NCBI GenBank assembly: GCA_030762935.1
Contig: CM060888.1
Coordinates: 117,315,468-117,379,467, forward strand
Length of the DNA: 64,000 nt
From: Hymenopus coronatus
Lineage: Eukaryota; Arthropoda; Insecta; Mantodea; Hymenopodidae
Reading direction: 5' to 3'
The notes under the pieces were generated by a model. It had not been told where the DNA came from. It did no database searches and worked only from the letters and a program-made list of their open reading frames with translations. The stretch's first letter is position 1. Each line of letters begins with the position of its first letter. Positions 58,424-64,000 of this stretch are shown piece by piece. A program made the translations under genes and the position numbers.

Positions 58424-58815
58424 AGGTACTTCAAATTAATGGAGCTTCCTTTTAAATAATTAGTTTGTTGGAAGAACGCAAAGAATTTGCTTTAGTTTTA
58501 AACTCTATAAACTACGAACAATCCCACACATAGCTAGTGGAGTAAATTGACCTGCAGCTAGCTCTCGCAATGTTATTGGGTGCCCGCAAAGCGTTAGGAA
58601 ATGCTGTGCTATCTTATTAACGGATACCTGTGGGAATAGAATATATAGCCATGCCTGGAACATAGTGATTTTCTGGCCACGATGAATTTATATTACGTTA
58701 AAGGGTTGTTGTTTTTATTTATTCTTAACCACTCATCCGACGCACAAAATACATATACAGAGAACTTGCGAAGGCCCATGTATTTCTAAGCTAATATTTC
58801 CCCTAAAGCTAATAT

Positions 58816-58847
<32 letters not shown>

Positions 58848-58860
58848 CCCATTTAATTCA
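58424..58860. other. unassigned stretch with (AAT)n tract
   Basis: (AAT)n at about 58818-58847, then CCC and the start of a direct repeat at 58861. No gene seen. Confidence 0.45.
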
Positions 58861-58957
58861 CTTTTCCTTTATCTTTCCCAAATATTGCTTCATTTCAATA
58901 ATTCTTCTCTTTCCCTTCACATTTAACATTTTCATCGCCACCCCATTTCATCCCTTT
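58861..58957. repeat. left copy of a diverged direct repeat flanking a GPE element
   Basis: CTTTTCCTTTATCTTTCCCA.., AAATATTGC, ATTTTCATCGCCACC and ATTTCATCCCTTTT recur in the same order at 59877-59958, on the other side of the GPE copy at 58959. Confidence 0.65.
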
Positions 58958-58958
58958 T

Positions 58959-59803
58959 TACTTTCTCTATACGCACTATGTGCATACTGTACAGAGAAGG
59001 TATTGTAATGCACCCAAAAATTTGTTACCAAGATTTCACAGGAAATACACGTTTTGGGTCCCTCTGAATCCAAAAAAAGCATTTTTAGACAAATGTCCGT
59101 GTATGTATGTGTGTGTGTGTCTGTGGACAGCGGAGCTCAAAAACGAAAAGACCATTAAATACCAAACTTGGTATTTAGGTTTGGTATCTTCCAAGGATGC
59201 GATACAAAGATTTTCAAAAAAATCCCCCACCCTTAACTAATCTTTACATGAAAAAATTTTCGAAAATTTTGCTTTTCTTAAAAATGGTTCTAATGATTTT
59301 GATTAAAATACCATATATTAAAGCTATTTCCATTACGAATAAAACATACCTATATCTTGAATTTTCTGGGAATAGCTCCTGAAGATCTGTTTATTCTGGA
59401 TGAATTTTTCTGACTTTTGCACAACTAGTAAACCCTAAAAGATAAACAAACACTTACAAGACAAAAATGTAGATCTCGTTAAAATACAAAATTTAGGTGA
59501 TATTCCTTATTTTTCGTAAAGTTTGCCATTTTCAAGAACAGGAAGATTCTGTTTTTCTTTTGCTCTACTCCTGTTTAAGCAAATAAGCGATTTGCAATGA
59601 CAATTGCATAACGAGAGCTTTTAAAACATGAAAATCACTTTATTGCATTCCTTTAATTTCCTTCTTCTTATAAGGAACTGAGTAATAAGAACATTCTGCT
59701 AATGTTTATCTCGAGTAGTAATGTGTGGAAATAAGAATAATCTTTTGTAAGAAGTTTGTTTGTAGAGCAGCTAGAGAAAGTCATGTGAGTGTAACACATC
59801 AGA
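58959..59803 (-). mobile_element. GPE element, minus copy (845 bp)
   Basis: Palindrome slightly degraded (CACTATGTGCATACTGTACA). The GT block is about 25 bp, and AAATACCAAACTTGGTATTT and the end AACACATCAGA are present. Flanked by the two diverged direct-repeat copies. Confidence 0.93.
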
Positions 59804-59876
59804 ATTTTGTGTTATCTATTCCACCCGATTCTCTGTGTTTCATAGCTATGAATGTTCTCTCTTTCTTCTTATAGAC

Positions 59877-59958
59877 TTTTCCTTTATCTGTCGCAAATAT
59901 TGCCGTATTTCCATAATTTTCATCGCCACCATCTCTCTTGGCATATCATTCCTTTTTT
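59877..59958. repeat. right copy of the diverged direct repeat
   Basis: Matches 58861-58957 in order (CTTTTCCTTTATCTGTCGCA, AAATATTGC, ATTTTCATCGCCACC, CATTCCTTTTTT) but lacks the internal CTTCTCTTTCCCTTC part. Too long and diverged to be the target duplication of the GPE insertion. Confidence 0.6.
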
Positions 59959-61506
59959 GTTTCCCTACTTCTTTCCTCCAATTGTTCACCTCTAACATTT
60001 AAAGAATTTTAAGATGAATTATTTTTAAGTGTTTAAGCAGAATGCAAATAAGACATGAAAGTGAATTGAACCGAAACATTTTTTTATGGTTTGACGTTGC
60101 TGGAACTGAAAGCAAGGTTCCTCTCCCTCAACCAGTGCTATCTGTGACATCTAGAGTAGTGAAGAGCCTAAGGGTTGATGCCTGCAGCCCAGTAGAGCTT
60201 CCCGACATCCGCCTCCACTCAGAATATCCCTTAAGCGACGGTAAGCTAATATCCGACGTAGTTCCTCCTTGTGGAGCGATAAACTCGTGTGCTGCCGTTA
60301 ATTTATAGTGTGGGGGTGGCCATGCATAAGGATATTGTGGATAAGGGAACTGTCCCGCCGTCTTAAATCGTGTACAATAGCTTTACCAGGAATTGGGAAA
60401 GCTAATACTGAGGAAGTCTCAAGTCTGTATTGGTTAACGTACTTTATCTTTAGCTACCGCTTCCATTTCCCATCGTTTGATATCTACATCCAGTGTTTCC
60501 TCAACCTTATGGATATATATCTGGTTTCATGTACCTTGGATGAGCAGATATATAGAAAAATATATTTTTCAAAGGCTGCTTTATTTGCTGCTTTCCTGTT
60601 CTTAACCAAATACATTACACACAAATCCATACAAAATGTTCAAGGTTTAATCTTTCAAGGCTTGCTCTATAGTTTAATAACTTATAAATTATTTAGCAAG
60701 AAGAGGCTAGTCTCTTCAACCAAGCATTCTCTGATTCATCCCAGAACTGCTTAATTTTAGTGTGGAAATCCAAGGAGAAAGTTATGTGGGTGGAATCATT
60801 CACAACAGCAAACATAATACATTTAAAATTAAATCTCTTTGTTTTAAAAGTGTTTTTCTTACTTTGAATTGAGGTAATACTATTTATTATTTTTATGTAA
60901 TCATTTCTAAACTATACCCTTCCTTACAGGTGAAATGTCCAGCCTAATTTAGGAAATTATTTCAATTCCCCTCTTATCAGTTTGTGTTTTGGCTATGTCA
61001 TGAAGGTAGTGATTACGGAATTAGTTACTTTAAAATAACAATTTTATTATACCATCGCAAATAAATGCACTGATTTACTCTAACTGGTCTAAGTTCAGAG
61101 AATCTCAGAAGCTTTTAAACTAAAAGATTGATTAAAATTTGTTGAGTAGTATAATATTATCTGTTGCTTTAAGTGTTTTATAGTATCTAGAGTAGCGGGG
61201 AGCAACTGCTAATATTTCAAAATCTCTGTAATGGCATTCCTGTAATAGCTCTACTTGAGTTTTTTTATTATAAAGTCTACATTTCTTAGTTTACTTAAAC
61301 AGCTTAAAACTCTGTTTTTACAATCCAAAAATAGCTTTAAAATAATGTGAAATGTGTCTCATGCAAACTTTTTTGCCATAGATGCGGGTAATATTACTCA
61401 GAAAACTTACACGTATTACTTAGAGGCTGGATTTTTATTACAATAAAAGAAATCAGCAAAATAATATCATTTATCTAAACAAAGGATAACAGAGTACATA
61501 TAAAAA
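59959..61506. other. unassigned stretch with even-composition segment
   Basis: 60100-60420 has higher GC and an 88-codon frame (60042-60308). A donor-like GACGGTAAGC lies at about 60237. A second frame (60308-60754) is hydrophobic and AT-driven. No domains are recognised, and these could equally be an unknown repeat. Confidence 0.35.
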
Positions 61507-61660
61507 TCTAGTTTGTTACAATTACATGATTTTTCTCTACATGATCTGTAACAAACTATTCTTATAAAGGATTATTCTTTCATCCACTTCTAGTTAATGA
61601 AAACAAATAACCTTACTAATTCCTTATAAGTAAAGAGAATAAAACGGTCGCTGAAGCCAG
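61507..61660 (+). mobile_element. GPE fragment
   Basis: Only the TCTGATG end remains (TCTAGTTTGTTACAATTACA, TTTTTCTCTACATGATCTG, CTTATAAGTAAAGAG). Confidence 0.6.
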
Positions 61661-61775
61661 TTCCTATTGCTGAGTTTTAACTTTTTCTGCAGTTCCCCGT
61701 GGCCGCGCTCGCTAAAGTGCTTCACTTTAAAAAATTAATACAGCGCTGGAGTCCTGACAAGCCTCCGGAATTGAT

Positions 61776-61796
61776 TAAAAAAAAAAAAAAAAAAAC
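61776..61796. repeat. poly-A tract
   Basis: About 19 A residues immediately before a fragment of the TACC TIR element. Confidence 0.9.
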
Positions 61797-61798
61797 CA

Positions 61799-61870
61799 GG
61801 GTTCTGCAACTCTTTTAATACACGAAGGGACATGATAAATACGGGGCAGCTGGCCCATCTTGTGATTAAC
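61799..61870. mobile_element. partial TACC-family TIR element
   Basis: GGTTCTGCAACTCTTTTAAT then AAATACGGGGCAGCTGGCCC matches the left half of the copies at 28475 and 45400 in reverse. The other half is missing. Confidence 0.65.
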
Positions 61871-61932
61871 AAGCTTTGGTAAAAATGAGTATACAAACAT
61901 TGACAAGTAGTAATAAATATATTTTTAAAAAA

Positions 61933-62867
61933 TCTAATGTGATTTTATAGTTTTCTCTAGCTGCTTCATACACAAACTATTAGCATTTAGATTGTTCCTT
62001 TGTTCACATCATGATAATCGACATGGTCTTATTACATACTTCCTTGTAAGTCGAAGGAAATAAAGGAATACATTTAGTCAAAGCGATAGTAGAATCTTTT
62101 AAAAGCTGCTTGTTATGCGAAACAATTAAGCTTCAGTTCACTTTACATGGTCCCGTTTGAGAAAAATCACGTGCTTAAAAATTGAATCCAAAAACAAGTA
62201 ATATCTCGAAAAATGTCAACTCTGGAAGAAAAAGGTATATAACATAAATGACGTGTTTTAATGAGATCTACATTTTTGGTGTTTTACGTTTTTGTCTATC
62301 TCTTACGGTTTGACCATTATTCAAAATTCTACACAATTTATTCAGAATAATGAGGCCTTCTGAGGCTATTTCCACAAAATTCAAAATATACCTTTTATTC
62401 GTAATGTAAGTATCTTTAAAGTGCGATATCTCAATCAAAATCGTAAGAGCCATTTTTGAGAAAAATAAAATTTGCAAAACATTTTCCATTAAAGGACAGT
62501 TTGGGGTGGTGAGGATCTTCGTGTCGCATCCTTGGCAGATACTAAACTTAATTACCTTTGGTATTTAACAGAATTTTGTGCAATGCTGCCCACAGGCACA
62601 CACATTTCTAAAAATGCTTTTGGGGGGGGGGGCGGCTCAGGAAACATCAAAACATATATTCCTGCGAAATATCGACATCGAATTTTTGGTTGGAGTACAA
62701 TACCTTCTCTAGCTACTATGTATTGTATTACACATGGGCTAGAGAAAATATTGTTTTTTCCTTTGGTTTTATGGGTCCCTAAATTCTGTGTGAAATTCCA
62801 GTATCGAATTTTTGGGTGGAATACAATATCTTTCTGTACACTATTATATAGTGCTTCAGAGAAAGTA
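61933..62867 (+). mobile_element. GPE element with duplicated palindromic terminus (935 bp)
   Basis: Starts TCTAATGTGATTTTATAG after AAAAAA. The final block occurs twice: ATCGACATCGAATTTTTGG with a degraded palindrome and AGAGAAAATA (to about 62750), then CCAGTATCGAATTTTTGGG with a second degraded palindrome and AGAGAAAGTA (to 62867). The microsatellite is three CA units. A G11 run at about 62622-62632 replaces the usual GATTCAGGGG. Confidence 0.88.
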
Positions 62868-63089
62868 AAACTAATTGCAAATATTTTACTCAACAACTGT
62901 CACAATATTTCTCTCTTCATGAGTTTTCTTCTAGGCGCTTCTTATATAGAGCAGCACCCAGAAGAAATCATGAGGAGCGAAATATTGGCGGTTAAATATC
63001 AACCAAAATGTGACGCGTCCATTATGGGAGAGAACCAAATAATATCATAGACAATGGTCGTGGACACATGCAATTTCACTTATCAAATT
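62868..63089. other. unassigned spacer
   Basis: The tail of a 172-codon frame (62532-63050) lies here. The frame mostly crosses GPE sequence, so it is not taken as a gene. Confidence 0.45.
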
Positions 63090-63200
63090 TATGAAATGTA
63101 GTTCTAAGGTTAGGACTCGACCGTGGTTCTTTCGCTGTTCAAGCTTGAGTGTGCGCCAAAAGAGCAGTGAGCTACTCATTACTTGCAGGGGTTTGCCTGT
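63090..63200 (-). mobile_element. diverged tRNA-like SINE head
   Basis: Reversed pattern taggactcgaccgtggttctttcgctg and further agcagtgagctactcatta resembles B- and A-box regions of a tRNA-like unit. No tail is identified. Confidence 0.35.
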
Positions 63201-64000
63201 AATATAAAATACACCTTAATATTAAGTGACACCTATCGTTACAGCTGTATAAATGTTATATTGCAAGTGCATTCAATTATCTTTGTCTAGTGACGAATTG
63301 GCTATCACGTTCCCTCCAACCGGGCTCCGAGATCCTGGTTAAGTATGCGCGAATACTCTCACTCAGTCGAGAGGAGTTGGAACAATGTGGCTTAACTGTT
63401 CTACGCGCTACTAATTGTTGCATGGGTACTATGACTTCAAAGTCTTACTGAGTTCATTTTCACTTAATTCATGTGTATTTCAGTGAACTTTGAAGACGAT
63501 CTCGTTTAAAGGAAAATGATTTTAAATTTGTCCAAAAGTGTATACAAATAATGTAACCTATTAAAACGATGTTTAAAATAAAGCTGTATTGGTTTCCTAT
63601 TCCGATACCAAAGGGCATAATTTACAAGTCACCGGCTTGCTATGAAGTCTGTATACGGTCAACACGTTTCTGACACCGAATTACGCGGCGCTGATAACAA
63701 ACAGATGAAAAAGGCGGCAAATAGAACCGTCAGCCCGACAGAGCATGTAAAAAATAGGTGTACTGATGAAGCGTTAGCAAATTACATGCCCGAGGCTATT
63801 AATCACGTGACGAGGAAAAAGGAAAAACACGCCCGTCGTTCGCATCATCAACAGCTGTCACAAGCACACCGCCATTAAACAATTGGGCCGCGTCAAATCT
63901 TATCACGGAGAACGTGGAGCAGAAATAGGCGTTTTTATTATGTAGTGCTCGTAAACACTTCGGAAACATCCGCTGGCGGAAGTTGGCCAGAAAATGTGCG
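63201..64000. other. unassigned end of window, CpG-containing
   Basis: From about 63640 onward CpG dinucleotides and GC content rise (ACGCGGCGC, CGTCGTTCGC, GGGCCGCGTC), with a CACGTG E-box at 63805-63810 and a CAGCTG. A 78-codon frame at 63642-63878 is basic and has no recognised domain. It could be the edge of a gene promoter or first exon lying outside the window. Confidence 0.3.

Noticed and set aside
62532..63050. 172-codon plus frame
   Set aside because: Mostly GPE sequence including the duplicated terminus and a G-run. No domain.

Overview
This is AT-rich animal nuclear DNA with no prokaryotic gene layout. I found no intact protein-coding gene. It looks like intergenic or intronic sequence from a large, repeat-laden arthropod genome. 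A hemimetabolous insect is the best guess. This rests on the style of the LINE reverse-transcriptase remnants, the tRNA-headed SINEs and a cytochrome-oxidase-III-like NUMT of insect type. The species is not determined.

The dominant component is one dispersed family of about 0.8-0.95 kb, provisionally called GPE for its terminal palindrome centred on CTATGTACATAG. I count 29 full, interrupted or partial copies, roughly 20 kb or a third of the window, in both orientations. GPE '+' means the TCTGATGTG end is on the left. Each good copy has a TCTGATGTG..CACATGA end, an ACTTTCTCTAC motif about 20 nt inside it, an internal hairpin, a CA/GT microsatellite, and a palindromic end finishing GTAGAGAAAGTA. 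I see no coding capacity. The plan resembles non-autonomous Helentron-type elements (HINE/DINE-1-like) but the assignment is unproven. Copies are inserted in one another at 2095-4724 (three levels), 22021-24485 (one copy broken by two others) and 51959-53515.

Other mobile DNA: four tRNA-related SINE groups (A-D); five decayed LINE fragments (33.2, 34.6, 38.1, 46.8 and 55.1-56.6 kb); a decayed Helitron helicase with a CTAGT terminus (31993-32760, minus); a short TIR family (19145, 28475, 45400, 61799); a longer TIR element (26739-27235); and a mitochondrial COX3 fragment (17427-17596).

Layout: 1-4.7 kb SINE-A and nested GPE; 4.7-6.9 kb mostly unassigned; 7-9.5 kb GPE and SINE-D; 9.5-15 kb sparse, with SINEs and a GC-box/X-box-like patch; 15-17.9 kb GPE, SINE-C and NUMT; 18-25.6 kb very dense GPE; 25.6-28.8 kb candidate exon and TIR elements; 28.8-36.5 kb mostly unassigned with Helitron and LINE remains; 36.5-48.5 kb scattered GPE, LINEs and SINEs; 48.5-54.6 kb SINEs and GPE; 55-57 kb LINE; 57-62.9 kb GPE; 62.9-64 kb SINE-like remnant and a more CpG-containing end. 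Gene-like signals are weak: a possible 3' exon at 26176-26425, an unknown decayed frame at 12794-13078 (minus), and two promoter-like motif clusters (14.5 and 20.7 kb).
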